NCBI GenBank assembly: GCA_027886175.1
Contig: JAJNNQ010000130.1
Location: forward strand, 12,293,501-12,357,500
Length of the DNA: 64,000 bases
DNA from: Phylloscopus collybita
Taxonomy: Eukaryota; Chordata; Aves; Passeriformes; Phylloscopidae
Reading direction: 5' to 3'
Part shown: in pieces, positions 1 through 13,192 of the stretch
Layout: every line of letters starts with the position of its first letter
Position numbering within the stretch: position 1 is the first letter of the stretch
Notes under the pieces: model-generated
Database searches by the model: none
What the model was told of the DNA's origin: nothing
What the model saw: the letters and a program-made list of their open reading frames with translations, nothing else
Program-made: the position numbers and the translations under genes

Positions 1-1181
1 ATATTCAAAATGTATCTTTTGCTCATGACTAATGTCTAAGAAACACTAATGATCAGAAGATTGTATCCTAAAAATATACTAGATTTCTTCTTTCATTTTG
101 GAGTGATAGATCTCTATAATCTTTTCAGATAGCAATTTAACTATTATGTAACATATTTGCAACACAGTTCACATCTATGAAGAAAACTATTTAGAGTTCC
201 TTTTTCTTAATTATATTTCTTTAGGTGAAGACACATCTTAGAACTTAATAAGATGTTGGTGAAGCAAGTGAACTACCTTGAAGTCATCCTGAATGCTTTT
301 CTTGCTCTAAAGGAAGTTCACTAATATAGTAAGGATACATACTCCTAATTTAAAGTTATTTATGTGATTTTCTATGTTTTTTCAGAAGACTGGTAACACT
401 ATTAAGAGATTTCTTTTAAAGCTTATTTTATCATCTTCTATTACACAGAGCAAGCAATATTTGCACCAATTGTCATGAACTGATGTTTTTAACAGTTATA
501 GACAGCTATGGCCTTTAGCATCAACCCCTGCTGGTTTGCAGATTTGAATGATGTCCTTCAATATTTCTCTGCTCTATTTTCTGACAGTAAGAAACTTACC
601 AAGTAGTAAAAAGCATCTTCCCTAATGTGAACAACCAATGACAACTGCAAAATCATTTTGACATTTGGAGAGTTGTTAACATGCTCGCTTTCTCTTTAGC
701 ATCTTGAGCATGCTAATTATAAATTTCATTACTGTAGGAAAGAAAAAAGCAACAGTAAATTCAATGCCTGAAACTCTGCAGCCTCTTCTCCTTGCTGCAT
801 GATCACGTTAGAATGATGAATTTGGGGTAAAATAATGTATGCCTCTTGAGAGCACTACCCTGTTTAGGAAATACGATTGTTACCAAAAAAATCACGTGAA
901 ACAGAGCCAGTGATATTCACATAGCAAATGGCACGGCAGTTCCCCCAGTGCCAGAGGTGACATGCATCCTTCATCCACCACACACTGAAACCCATCATGC
1001 CCCAAGAGGAGAGCGGCGAGGGCTCATGCACACCCCACCCTTCCACTCAAAAATCCTCTGGGCAGAAGCACAGACCTGACTCTGGAATTCCCAGTGTGCT
1101 CTGGCTCTGCTGCCAAGGATGAATCCTCTGTCTGGAACAGTGTTGAATTTTACCATAGTCCACCAGAAGCTCCTTAAAAGG
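1..1181. other. AT-rich non-coding sequence
   Basis: No gene, RNA gene or recognisable repeat is visible. Short open frames on the minus strand (864-1046, 1047-1304) match nothing I know, and the second is mostly the translation of the neighbouring T/G tract. Confidence 0.7.
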
Positions 1182-1267
1182 TTGTGTTGTTTTGTGGGGG
1201 TTTTGTTTGTTTGTTTGTTTTTGTTGTTTTGTTTTGGGGTTTTTTTTGTTTTGTTTTTGTTTTTTTT
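1182..1267. repeat. T/G-only low-complexity tract
   Basis: About 85 nt made almost entirely of T and G, with irregular TTTG, TTTTG and GGGG units. It is one of about ten such tracts in the window. It is not a clean microsatellite, because the unit length drifts. Confidence 0.85.
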
Positions 1268-2140
1268 CCCAGGTGTCTGCCCTTAAGATGCCATAACTAA
1301 GCATGACTCAGAGCTTAGGACGTTTCTTTTTGCAAACTTGGCAAAGGGCACGTTACAACAGATGAAACTGCCAACCTTGCTACATGCTACTCAAGTTACC
1401 TCCAGGACAGACATTTATGAAAGGTCCCATACCAAAAGCATTTACTTCCTAATGCATGAATACGAGTCACATGTTTCATGTAAAGCTGATGTCTGTTCTG
1501 TCATATAAACAATTGATGAAATAAACATATAAACAATTGATGAAAACATATCTTTTCTAGATAAAAACCATTTTAGAAAGCTATATATATACATACAATT
1601 GTGTATATATATATACACAATCAAGCTTTTTAAGCAAGAGGCAGACACACACAGAAATGTGCTGCTCCCACTGAGTCACGAATGTCCAAGTGAGGCAGGG
1701 TGTAGAGAAACCTGAGCAGAATCAGCTAACCTAGCTCAATAAACAAGACTTCACTCACAGAAGCTATTCTTTGGGTCTGAAACTGAAAGATCCTGCTCAG
1801 AAAAAGTGGTCAAGCTCATCTCCAGGAGGAGGAGGTTGGTGTTATTCTTGCTACTCTAGGCCTGAAGAAAAGCTTGCACAGATCTGGTGCACATAACCCC
1901 CAAACTTTTTCATTGAGAGAAGTCCTTTAAAGATCATGTAAACAAATGTCCCTAGACCTTCACATGGGCAGGTGGCACTGTAATCCAAACAAGGTCAAAC
2001 AGTAACCAATAATCAGTACCCTATTAGAAACAGTACAGGATTTTTAAGAACCCCACTGGCAACCACTTCATAATAAGCTCTATTTCCCCTTTGGAGGTAA
2101 GGCACAAATAAATAACCAGGGGCAAGGCAACACCCTATAC
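1268..2140. other. Non-coding sequence with a short tandem duplication and a palindrome
   Basis: Mostly unique AT-rich DNA. It holds a 24-bp tandem duplication (copies at about 1502-1521 and 1526-1545, core ATAAACAATTGATGAAA) and a perfect 22-bp palindrome at 1599-1620 built from TTGTGTATAT and its complement. No coding signal was seen. Confidence 0.7.
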
Positions 2141-2655
2141 TGTATCAGGTACAGGTTTTGTCTGGGGTAGAGCTAATTTTCACCACAGCAGTGATCATGG
2201 GGCTGTGTTTTGGGTGTGTACTGCACGCAGTGTTAATGAGGCAGCAGTGCTTCTGTTATTGCTGAGCAGCACACACACAGAGTCAAGGCCTTTCCCTCTC
2301 CTTATCTCACCAGTGAGTAAGCTGGAGGTGTTCAAGGAGTTCGTAGGGGACACAGCTGGAACATCTGATCCCAACTAACCCAAGGAATGTTCTATATGAT
2401 GATCCCTATAAATAGAATAGAAGGCCAGGTCACCATTCCGTGTGATGAAGCCCTGCTTTCCTGGGATGGCTGAGCCCCTGCCTGTTCCTGGGAAGGAGTG
2501 AATTTATTCCTTGTTTTGCTTTGCTTGCATGCACAGTTTTGGGCTACTTGTTAAGCTGTTTTCACCTCAAGACACAAGTTTTTTACTCTTTCCTCCTGGA
2601 GAAGAGTGTGCCAGCAGTAATGGGACTGAGTTACTGTTGGGGTTAAACCACAACA
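2141..2655 (+). mobile_element. Solo ERV LTR, plus orientation (family B)
   Basis: The sequence resembles a common avian ERV LTR. It starts TGTATCAGG, has a U3-like segment with the typical text GGGGTAGAGCTAATTTT near its start, a TATA-like box CTATAAATAG at about 2406-2415, and ends GGTTAAACCACAACA, so it has TG...CA termini. The length of about 515 bp fits an LTR. No gag, pol or env lies on either side, so it is a solo LTR. A clear target-site duplication is not visible, so the ends are approximate. A truncated relative lies at 45254-45390. Recognition is from memory of avian repeats; the exact subfamily is not assigned. Confidence 0.85.
2406..2415 (+). promoter_or_regulatory. TATA-like box of the LTR
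   Basis: CTATAAATAG lies about 265 bp into the 515-bp LTR, where a retroviral U3/R boundary promoter is expected. Whether it is active cannot be judged from sequence. Confidence 0.5.
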
Positions 2656-5600
2656 CGTCATTAAACTGTATCCCACAAATCAGCCTCTCTGCTGCTGCAT
2701 TCCAACACAGAAGCACTGAATCATGAGCTGCAAGGGGAAATTTTGTGTTCCCTTTGGTTCTAAAATCCAGCTTTACTACATATCCAGTATATAGAGATGA
2801 TTGTTATTTCTTCTTATCTGCTAATTGCCACAGATCATGATGATCTATTTATATCTTCAAAACTACTCCTAAAATGCACTGCAAAATTGTTGCCTGAGGA
2901 TTCCAAGGCCAAAAGTGATCAATCATTTGGCACATATTGTATTTTTCTGCACAATCAAATTATATTTCTGTTTCTCATTTTAAAAAATCACTACAGTTTA
3001 CAGAAAAAAAGAAAAAAGGGAACTATATTGAGGAAATATTTGGTTTTAAATTTAATATAAAAGGGAACAGTAACCAGCCTGCAGATTTTTAGTTATTCCC
3101 TTTGGATGGGCAGGTGTGCCCATTTTCCTCCTAACCCCTATCCTGGTCACTATGAGAATACTGAAGACAATGAAAGGATTTGTGACACAGATGGGGTCAC
3201 TTCTTGGTTGCTGCACTATGCAAGTCTGAGAGGGTTTATGGTTTATGACATAGAAGAAAAAAAAATTTGCCACTATGACCATTTTTTTTTTTCCTTTGTT
3301 TCTCCTTTCCAACAAACCTGCTTGTTGTCTTATTGTTTCCATCACTTTTAACTAAGGCTGTCAAATTTCTCCACTCAGAGAAATGGCAAACACTTGACTC
3401 TGATTAGGAACATGGGGCTTGTCAGTGTAGTAGCACTATAGTATCTACTTAAGTGACAATAGCTGAATCTGCTCAGCTGTATTGACAGGAGGAGGCCTGG
3501 TACCCTGCTTTACATATTCTCCTGTTCCCTTTTTAGCAGCTGTAAGGTTATAACAGGCATTTTTGGAGCTTTTCAGTGAGAGAGAAAATGAGGCCTGCAA
3601 ACAGGTCAGCAGTTCAAAAAGCAAATTATCTGCGTGTTTTGCTTTAAGTAGTCTAGGTCATACTCTGGAGAAAACAGGATGTGTAAAAGGCAGAAAATCA
3701 CAACTCAAATGAGAATGAAGACAACTGTTTTAAGGATGCAAAAGACACAGAACAATGATGCATTTTTACTGCTGAAGCATTAATTAAAACTCTATCATAC
3801 CACAGGGCTGAAGAACTACCTGATGACTTTACATTCTCAAAAACAGTCTTAGAAGCTTAACTGCAAACATGAAAAAAGTGGACATCAGACTTTCAAGCAA
3901 TCTTCACCTTAACTTCATAATATAAATGCTAACACAAAATATGCCTCTCTACTAATAGCTCTTCAAAACTTCAGGGTGATCAACGGTGTCACATTTTATG
4001 TTAATGTTGTCAAGATTCTACTGCACAGATTTTGAAAAAAATAAATTATATTTAAAAGTGTCTGTATTATTTATTCTGAAAGCCAAGAGACTTTGCAAGT
4101 AAGAGGATGAGATCTTTGCCCAGGAGCTGGTTTTGATGTTAGAAATCAGTCCTCCTCACCTCTTGCTCAGCACTCATTAGCACTGTCAAAAATTATTGTA
4201 GATTAAAAGCTATATTATTCTGTTCCTCCTTCTTTGGCCAACAAATCTTAAGATCTACTGACATGATCCATCTTTCAAAGCTAGTAAATTCTCTTGTGCT
4301 TAGAAAAAACGGGTGGGAATGGAGTGGGGCCTTACAGCTTTGTTTTGTCCACTGCACTGTAATCCTAGTCACCTCTCCTCCACAATTCAGCCCTTTGTAG
4401 CATGCTTTGTCTACATAGGAGGAAAAAGTGCCTTGCTACATCTAGACAAGATTTGTTTATCTTTAATTATCTTGGACAGAGTTTCCTATCCCTAATGGAT
4501 CTGGCTGGAACAGAATTAACTTCCTTCACAACAGCCCGTTTGGTGCTGTGTTTTGAGTTTGTGGCTAAAACTGTGCAGGTAACACAACGTTGTTGTGGCT
4601 GTTTGTGAACAAGGTGAACACAACAAAGCTGTGGGGGGGGGGGTGGGGGGGGAAATAAACCGCACCAACTCTTTTCCCCTCCTCTCCCCAACAAGTAGGC
4701 TGGGAGTAAGAAAGAAGCTGGGTGAGGACAACAGGACAGGTGAGTTGAGTTGGCCAGAGGGATGTTCCCTCCCATGCAATGCTATGCTCAGAGCTCACCC
4801 CCATATCCCAGTGCTCACAGTTTGAAACCACTGGGACCAAAAGCAAGTGTTCATGGATCACGACCAAGACAGTTTAAGAGCTGAAGGCAAATGGGAGAGT
4901 GGAGGGGAAAGATCCACTGCCAAGTCAATCAGCCAGTCTCACAGGCCGAAACCTCTCACCTTCTCAAATGACAAAAATCAAGAATGCAAAACTGTCTCCA
5001 GTCAAAACTGAGATGATTGAGCATTATGCAGGTAATTGGTTGTCTGTGGCACAGATTCTGTTCATGCTTACATCTTGCTTACTGTTGACCAAGCTCTAGG
5101 TTTTACACGGTACAAGCTTTCTGAAAGACACTACATTACATCTTACCACACTAGGGATTTTTCAAGGATAAGGTATGAGGGGGAAAAAAAAGAATTTGAT
5201 TCAGAAAGAAATAAATTTGAGTATTCTTGAGTCCACATGATGAGATGGCAAAGTCATTCATCATATTGTCAGGCTCTTCATAGCAACACCAAGGTTATTT
5301 AGAGGGAAACAATACCATTTGAATCTGATCTGGACAATCCCAAATACAATTAAAAAATCATTTTAAAACTGCATCAACACCAACAGAAAAGCTACTAGCA
5401 GCACAGAAAAACTTGTTCCCAGCCATCTGCCTAGTGTGTAGTTTGATAGATTCTTGGGGATAGTTAAGGAGAAAACTCCCCGGGTACTACAGCATTGATC
5501 TGTTAAGCTCTAAACTAGCTTCAGAATTTCTCAAAAATTGAATGGAAGTCCACACTATATATAAATTCATTTAATTAATTCAACCAAGCAAGCTAATTCG

Positions 5601-7973
5601 GCCCTCCATTCAATTTTTTTTCTTCTTTATGACCTCCAGCAAACTACAATAATTTGTCTGAAAAATCATTTATTCAATTCAACTTAAAAACATTATCTCC
5701 CTCCTTCTCATTTGGGCTTTCTCACATCTGACTACTGCCAGATGTTACAGGTAGAGGCAGACAGAACATGCCATCTGCACTACTGAATGCCTCAGACACG
5801 TCCTAACAAGCTGTTGGCTTCGTCTGAACATTAATGGCTGATGGCAGCACAGCAGGTGCAGTGGAGGACCAGTGGGAAATATGTTGAGAAGCCCAGAATG
5901 GGCTCAGTATTTAAGTGCTAGATGAAAGTTGGGAGTTGTAAAAAAAACTCCAAGCTATTCAGTACAGATTAAAAGACATTGAGAACACAGTTTCAATTGT
6001 GACTTTCATTTCCAAATAATCCTAACACTGTGTTTTTAAACCAAAAAGTCTTAGTCTATTGTATTTCACAGATGCAGGAAATCAGAAACATAATTACCAG
6101 GATGTTTATAAGCTGAAGTGCATGTTAATAGCTTGCTTGACATGCTGAAAAAAGGTCCAACAGCATCAACTTGGAGATGGCAGGAGACAAATATGACTAT
6201 AGACACGCTTGTACAAAGATAGACATTCCTTATCTGGTTTTAAAATACAAAGCTACTAGAGATAAAGGGCATTATTGCATTTCTGTGCTATTTCTAAGCA
6301 AACATTGCAGGTAGAAGTGCACAACACCCAACGTAAAACAAACAGCATAACAGCAGAAAATCAAAACTTGGGAGGTTTTTAACCACAATGTATGAACAAC
6401 TTTCTTCTACGAGGTTGTACCTAAAGTCAATAAGCATGGCAAGAACAACTCACTTTATTATTGATGCATCAGTGTTATTCTTTAGTACTGCTATCCTTCC
6501 ATCCCTCTGTAACCAGCATCACTTGTTTACTTTGCTTTGCAATAATTAACCTCCTCCCCAGGATTCACACCAAAGTCATCTTTCCACAATATGTTAGAGA
6601 ATGAGTAAAAAACTTCAGTTCCTCTAAAAAAAAAAAATCACCAAATATATTCCATAGGTCTCAGGAGAAATACCTAGGTGCAGGCTTTTCTCTGAGAGTT
6701 TTCCAGTGTTAGTAGTCCAACACGTTTAGCAAATGGCATCTGAACTCTGCTGACATATCACCAAAGCCTCTTCTTGTCAGTGTAACTCTATCTACTGTGA
6801 ATGAAATGTCTTTAGAGAACGAATAAATGAATAAAACTAATCCCTCTTATTACTCCCTTAAATGTCTGAGATTAACACAGAGACGGTGAACTATGTGGAG
6901 AAATCCCGACTGTGTTATCTGATATGCAATGTTTTCATTTCTTCACCAGCAATTGAACCAAGACCTACTCATTTCACAGAGAGAAAACTGTTTGTTTTTA
7001 AAGATGACTGCAAATAGTTTCCTTAAAAGGCTGAAGTCGCCATAACTCACTGTTCTCTGACCTTACCAGCTACCCAGCACAGCTATAAGAAAATAAGTTC
7101 ACAACAGAGCCATAATTCTAAAGGTCTTTGCATGTCTACAAATCTTAATCAGAGAATGGCAAAGCCATAGATATTAAAAAAAAAGACTAGATGCAAATGT
7201 GATGAACAAAGTGATGTGCCTGATCATTTCTGCTCGTTAAAAATTTAATGACTCTCTACCATTGCCTCTCAGTCCCTAAATTAATTTCAAGCTTGTCTCA
7301 AACACAGCAGATAAATGCTAACTCGGACTACAAACTTTGTGCTGCTCTCCCAAAAAAGAGGCAAAGTGCCAGTGACTGAGCACCCAGAGATCCCTCTCCA
7401 GTGCCACCACACAGGGCCAGGGGTCAGCATGCAGCAACAAATGCCACCCCTGGACACAGTGCCAGCAGGGCCTCATGTGATGGACAGCTGTACAGGCATG
7501 CACACACCTCAGCTGCTCCCACAAGCAAGTTCAGACTAATCACTGAGATGTGCTACTGGTGGAGTAATGAAATTATCTGGTTTGGTCTGCTGAAGGGAAG
7601 GTGAAGATCACACCAAGCTCCATCTGTTCTACATCACTCAAGTGCTTTGTCAGCCAACACGGCACCAAAATGCTGGAGGACTCTGTTACATCAAACACAG
7701 CACCTCGAGCAAGAGGGAAATAGATAATAAAACTCCATCACAACATCTGAAAGGTTTTGAAGCCTTTGCTTGCTTTTCCCATTTAGTTTTTTTTTAATTA
7801 AACCTTGACCAATACCTTAAATTCTGCACTCCTTTGAATAGTTAAAGTAAATAAGGACTTCCATTAAACAAACAAGGAGGATTAATTTCCCAGTCACAGA
7901 ACATCCCAGGTGTTCTCCACGTGGAACAGAAAAAACTTGTGGTTTGTGTTTGCTGGTTTGGGCTTGGTGTTTC
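2656..7973. other. Long AT-rich non-coding block
   Basis: No exon, RNA gene or clear transposon is visible. Local features are a G-run interrupted by one T at 4633-4652, short poly-A and poly-T runs (for example 3284-3292), and a slightly GC-richer patch at 7380-7530. Open frames up to about 100 codons (for example 3052-3345 minus, 4467-4775 minus) overlap each other in several frames and have no recognisable domain, so I treat them as chance. Confidence 0.7.
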
Positions 7974-8025
7974 TGTTGGTGTTTTTTGTTTGTTTGTTTT
8001 TGTTTTTTGGTTGGTTGGTTGGTTT
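7974..8025. repeat. T/G-only tract with TTGG units
   Basis: T and G only, passing from TTTG units into (GGTT)n at about 8007-8024. Same class as the tract at 1182-1267. Confidence 0.8.
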
Positions 8026-8154
8026 AAGTTTAAACTCCCTAAAACTTCCAACTGCTTTAAAATATCTCGTTCAGCAACCTAAAGCTTTGGCTGCCAGCAT
8101 GCCTATCATTTCTCAATATTTAACTGAACAGCACACAAACTGGGAGGACAGACT

Positions 8155-8470
8155 ACTAATTCTTTAAATCAAATTAGATTTACTAATGCCAATAGCTCCA
8201 TTAGCGTCAATGGAAATATTTTTTTGAGGGTAGTTCACAGGTTTTGTTTACTTTTCTTTTAGATAGATAGGGGTGAAAAAAAGAGATGCATTAACTTCCA
8301 AATAGCTCCATAGGGTGTCAGGGATATGAAGTAGATCCATTGTTTAACATTACATTTTCTGACTCTTGCCTTTATTATCCTTTGAATAATTAATAAAGCC
8401 CTTGAAAGACTGTTCCATTAAACAACTAACTTTGACATCATTAGCTGCTTGGATAACTGAAAGGCCAAAT
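8155..8470. promoter_or_regulatory. Candidate conserved non-coding element
   Basis: Dense in homeodomain-like ATTA/TAAT words (TTTGAATAATTAATAAAGC near 8381, ACATCATTAGC near 8436) with little low-complexity sequence. This texture is typical of conserved enhancers, but it is a judgement by eye only. The text CTCCATTAGCGTCAATGG near 8198 also resembles a fragment of an old amniote interspersed repeat, which would be a different explanation. Confidence 0.25.
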
Positions 8471-9159
8471 GTGATATGAGCTACAAGTAGTTTTGAAAAA
8501 ATGTTCATTTCTTTATGTTGACACTCACAAACCCTGACAACAGAGATCCATACAGCCTATATTACTGAAATACAGTATTAATAGCAGCTTTGAGTTGAGC
8601 AGCAAAATACCACTGCTATTAATTGCAACCTGATACTGAATTAAGGGAGATTAAGCTCTTAAATTTTAACATTTTTATGTCAATTGCATTTGCGATATTT
8701 CTTTCCACATGTTCAAGTTAGAGGATACTTTTAATTTTGCAGAAGTACAGGTAATATTTTCCTCCAATTGAATCAGTATTAAGGCAGGTGTCAGTTTTCT
8801 TTAGAAAAAGCTTGAGCCCAAATGAACAAAGGCAAAACAGGACTTGATTCCTACCAAGGAACAGAGTCAAACAGGAAGGGCATTATTCCTTCTTTCCTCC
8901 TTAGAAAATCTTACAGTCTATATATCATCATTAGTGAAGTGGAAAGAAAAAAAGGGTACCAAAATATCATCCCACACTTTCTTTAATCATATAAAAAAGT
9001 CATCACATAAGCATTATTCATTCAAAAACTGTCTCATTTTTAACAGCCTGGGGCTAAAGGGAGATACAGATGGAAGAAAGTTAACAGAACAATCTACAGA
9101 GAGGAACTCGTCATGCAAAGTACTGTTTCAAAGGAAATAAAAGATATGGAAAGAGCCTT

Positions 9160-9445
9160 CTGCACTTGATCCACTGCTAAATATAGGCTGGGAGATGGCC
9201 ATTTAAATGCATTTATTCCTATTTATATGCACATATATGCCAATTACTTCTGTAAATTTGTTTCCAAATTAAGCAGCTTTGTAGGACTGTGCTTGCACTA
9301 AAAATGTGAGAAGGTTAAAGAAGTTTCCAGTGTGGCATTTTCTTTCCTCTAATGATTTACTTAAACAGCCCAAGATATTGGATCTCTTTTTAAGTGTTAG
9401 TTATGAACATTCTTCAACATAATTATCTTTATGGCTTTATGAACT
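9160..9445. promoter_or_regulatory. Candidate conserved non-coding element
   Basis: Compositionally complex AT-rich sequence with octamer-like ATTTAAATGCATTTA and ATATGCACATATATGC words near 9203-9241 and AATGATTTACTTAA near 9352. No coding frame or repeat explains it. Conservation is inferred from texture and has not been measured. Confidence 0.2.
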
Positions 9446-10558
9446 GAACTGTTGCAACATCTTTGAATATTTAGCCAGTAGCAAAGATCTGGCTTCTGAG
9501 AACACAGCTGTGTGACATCTCCACTGTCACAGCAGCAATATGCATAGCAACAAATCATGCCACCCTTCCAAGTTCTGTGTGTCCAAACATAGCCTGGGAA
9601 AAACCTAAACTGAAGAACCCAATGCTCAAAAGGAATGTGGCTGAGTAAAATATTTCATATGTAATATACATTTCACTATTAGAAGTGAGATATTAATCCC
9701 CTATTGCTGTCAAAGACTATCACAAAATCACTGCCAATCCATGCCAATGCCTACTGAAAACTCTGCTGTGCTACCAGCTCAGAGCTCAACATGTCATATC
9801 TTCTTTCATATCAAAAGTGACATTGTTGGAATAAAATTCCTACACTTGAGAGCGAGGTCAATCTACAAAGCACAAGTACATACAGGTAGCATAATCTGCA
9901 ATTATCTAGCCAATTTCAAAATTTAGCCCTTTCTTTTAGAGATAGGGTACTGATCTGACTGAGAAGAATAATGATTCGGGCAGTACAATAATGTATCCTA
10001 AAAACTGCATTAGAGAAGACCTCTATTAGTAAGGAACACTTCACAGTATAAGGAACACTGGTTAAGAACAAGCATAAGCACAGAAGGAGTTCCCTTACAA
10101 AATACTGCAGACAATATCCCTAAAAGCTATGCCAAAAAACCAAAGCTGTGATCCTTCTGGGGAGATCTTGCTTCAAAAATCCTCATCCAAATCAGACATG
10201 AACTCATCAGTTGTCATTCATCTTGGGTTTTGACCTCAAATTTCTGGCTGCTCTCAGAGAGCTCTTCCAAATATAACTTCACTGACTCTAATAACTAAGT
10301 TAGATAGGCTGCAATATATAGTCTGAAATAATATGATGTTCATAGTTAGGTGCACAGGAGAAAAACTAAAGAGCCTCTATTGTGGCTCTTTTTACTGCTG
10401 CTCTGCATATCACACAGCAGGACTGCTGGCATTAAAGGCCTGTTAATGAAACCCAAAGCCTACAGCAGCTTTCACTCTGCTCAACATTGTTGAGTAAACC
10501 TATAGCAAAAAGATTCCTCACACAGTTTTCTTCTTTTTTTGCCCCGATAAATTGGCTG

Positions 10559-10566
10559 TGACGTCA
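10559..10566. promoter_or_regulatory. Perfect CRE palindrome TGACGTCA
   Basis: A full cAMP-response-element palindrome sits in CpG-poor DNA within GGCTGTGACGTCACTTTTT. CREB/ATF proteins bind this 8-mer. The CpG inside it would be lost by deamination if it were methylated and unconstrained, so its survival is mildly suggestive. No promoter or exon is visible nearby, so function is unproven. Confidence 0.35.
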
Positions 10567-12386
10567 CTTTTTCTAATGCCAGTCTGTTCTTACCACATGG
10601 TATCTTATAAAAAATTATCTCTCAGGCAAAACAGCTTCATGAGTGTATCTTTTTAGGTATGAGTGGCTGATTTGAATGCAAATTTAAAATGCAAGCATAC
10701 ACTTCACAAGTCCATACTTTGACTCAGACAGCATCCCCCCACACACACACTTTTCATGCCATCCTCACTAGAGAACACATCCAGCTGCATGGAAGAGACT
10801 GAGCTGAACAGTGTGTGTTAAAGCCAAGCAAAGAGCTGCTCAGCATGGTCTGCCTGAGCTGCATCCCAGATTCTGCCAGCTGGAAAAATCACAAACTTGC
10901 TGCCATCTGAATTTTAAGATTATATCTTGCTGCTAAGCTCCCCTTGATAGACCAGGGCAGCTATAGGATACGGAGTGCCTTCAGGGCTAAATTCTCTCTC
11001 TCAGAAAAAACAAAAAGGACTCTATTCACCCTTTTTTTTTTTTTTCCTTTTTGCCAATGCACAATATGGCAGCTTCAAGCATGTCACCCATTTGAATATT
11101 ACACCACTGAGCAGCACAAGATAGCATTCCCTTGCTGTGACACTCAAATAAATTTGCAGAAGAAAATAGCGGGAGGTGAAATGCATGCTCCAGTTTCCAA
11201 GGAAAGCATGCTAATACCTAATACATGGTGGGGGGTGGGGAGGGATAGTAAGTAAAATAAGAAAAAAACCCAGAAGTATCCATTAGAAAGATCTTGTTCA
11301 AGTGGTGTCAGGGGAAGATCAGCAGGGCCTGTAGTGATCTGCTGAGTAAATGCAGGTCATGCTAGCTGAAACTGCCAAAGAGCAGCTTTCAGTGACATAT
11401 CCAATTTCAGTTGTTTACAATGCATGAGCTATTAAAATTCAACCAATATGGCTCTTTATGGCAGCCTTTTTCAGAGCTCTATGCTGACTAACACTTTAAT
11501 ACAGAAGAGTATTTTGTTTGCTTTTGGGTATATATTTCTCAGGGAAAAGCACTAGCTTATACTACAGACTGATTGAGCTCCTAATGACAGCAAGGAAATA
11601 TCCAAACCTAAACTCTGTTTCTGTCAAGATTCCTATTCACCAGCTATCTGACCACCAACATGACTCCTCTTTGTAGTATTTTCTTCGACACACAGGGACA
11701 TAGAGGGTATAATTTAAATCTAGTAAATTAAGATTGGCAGGCATTTTTGTCATTTGTGTCAACCATATAAAGTTAATTCCTGTGAAAACAATGGCATAAG
11801 CACAATAGATTTCACCAAGGACCAGGTTTCTCTCTTGGAAGAAACACAGTGCATGAGCAGAAGCCAAGAATCTGTAGAAAAGTAATTAGTAGTTCTAGAT
11901 TTGCTGGGTTTGGGTTGGATTTTTAGCAGCATTGGTATCATTTATTGGTTAGCACATTAAGTGTGGTTTACTCAGAGGGTCAAACTGGTTTAAATTTGGC
12001 TTCTGAGGAACAGTCTGCCTACTCACCTCTTTGGATTGATTTTTTTTTTTTTTTCAATTATATCAATACCTTACCCAAGTCACCTTGGGAATGCAAATGT
12101 AGGAAACATAGTTTTGGGTAAGACTTAATGAGAGAGTCCCTTCCAGACTTTAATGATGTTTGTAATGTTCTTACCATCCAAAATCTTATTTCAATGTTGG
12201 ACACATATTTAAGTCCAAACATGGACTAGAAAGGTCGTTATCACTGAATCTGTTCAGATGTGGTGCTGAGTACTCCAAAATAAAAGAAATAAAAGTCACA
12301 GAGTTGTCCCAGTCTCATTCAGACAGCACATTTGTGAGACCACCCCTTTATTTGGCACTCTGGACAAAGAAATGCTTAGTAAAACT

Positions 12387-12388
<2 letters not shown>

Positions 12389-12419
<31 letters not shown>
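12389..12419. repeat. Poly-T run (31 nt)
   Basis: Uninterrupted T from 12389 to 12419, followed by another shorter T-run. No retrocopy body is recognised on either side. Confidence 0.95.
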
Positions 12420-12424
<5 letters not shown>

Positions 12425-12849
12425 TTTTTAATGGACTTTTCAGTGACTTGTGTCAGGCCAAATTAGGTTTTAATTTTTAGAAGGAGGAAAACCAACTGCC
12501 ATGACCTATGGATTGGGAAGAACTACCAGGATCAGCACAAAGCCACCTCTCTCTACAGCACTACTCTTCAGGCTAATGGAATGACATGCATCTCTTCCTA
12601 ATCTTGGCTTTGGGAAACTGAGCAATTCTGCCACAGAATTTCTCATTGTGGGACCAAGTATTTTCCCCAAGCATCTCACACCATACTATTTTGTACTTGT
12701 CAATACTGGAAAAAGTATATTTATACCATCTACTGACTAAAATAAAACATCATCATGCAGGGAATGCCCCAGGTCCTTTCAGCATAGATTTGATAGGCTT
12801 CCCACCTCTGCTTCTCCTCTCCAGTGGGAGCAGGTTACTACCAGCAACA

Positions 12850-12854
<5 letters not shown>
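12420..12854. other. Non-coding spacer
   Basis: Unique AT-rich DNA between two long poly-T runs. No feature recognised. Confidence 0.7.

Positions 12855-12898
<44 letters not shown>
12855..12898. repeat. Poly-T run (44 nt)
   Basis: The longest homopolymer in the window. It would be the tail of a minus-strand retrocopy if one existed, but no retrocopy body is recognised in the bases just above it. Confidence 0.95.
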
Positions 12899-12900
<2 letters not shown>

Positions 12901-13074
12901 AGTATGTGACCTGTTGAACAAAGAGTTGTTGAACAATATTGCTTTACCAAAACACCTGTTATGACACTGACAGAAGGCTAGCAACTAGAGCCCATCATTA
13001 TCTAATCTAGCAGATTGATTTCTTTCCACTTCTACTTACCTTACTGTGGTAATCTTTAACTTAAATACTTTAGA

Positions 13075-13192
13075 TGGGTTGTTGGGGTTTTTTTGTTTTG
13101 TGTTTTTGTGTGTGTGTGTGTTTTGTGGGTGTTTTTGTTTGTTTGTTTGTGGTTTTTTTGTGGGTTTTTTTGGTTTTGAGTTTGTTTTTTTT
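13075..13192. repeat. T/G-only tract
   Basis: About 118 nt of nearly pure T/G, including a (TG)n segment near 13107-13122 and (TTTG)n near 13136-13150. Confidence 0.85.

Larger units (their letters stand above)
8026..12388. other. AT-rich non-coding block with conserved-element candidates
   Basis: No gene seen. The block contains two candidate conserved non-coding stretches and a CRE palindrome, listed separately, and a perfect 8-bp hairpin stem (AAAGAGCC...GGCTCTTT) at about 10368-10391. A T-run at about 11032-11045 and mixed low-complexity runs also occur. Confidence 0.65.

Noticed and set aside
1599..1620. Palindrome as a microRNA precursor
   Set aside because: A 22-bp perfect AT palindrome leaves no loop and no mature arm; it is too short and low in complexity.
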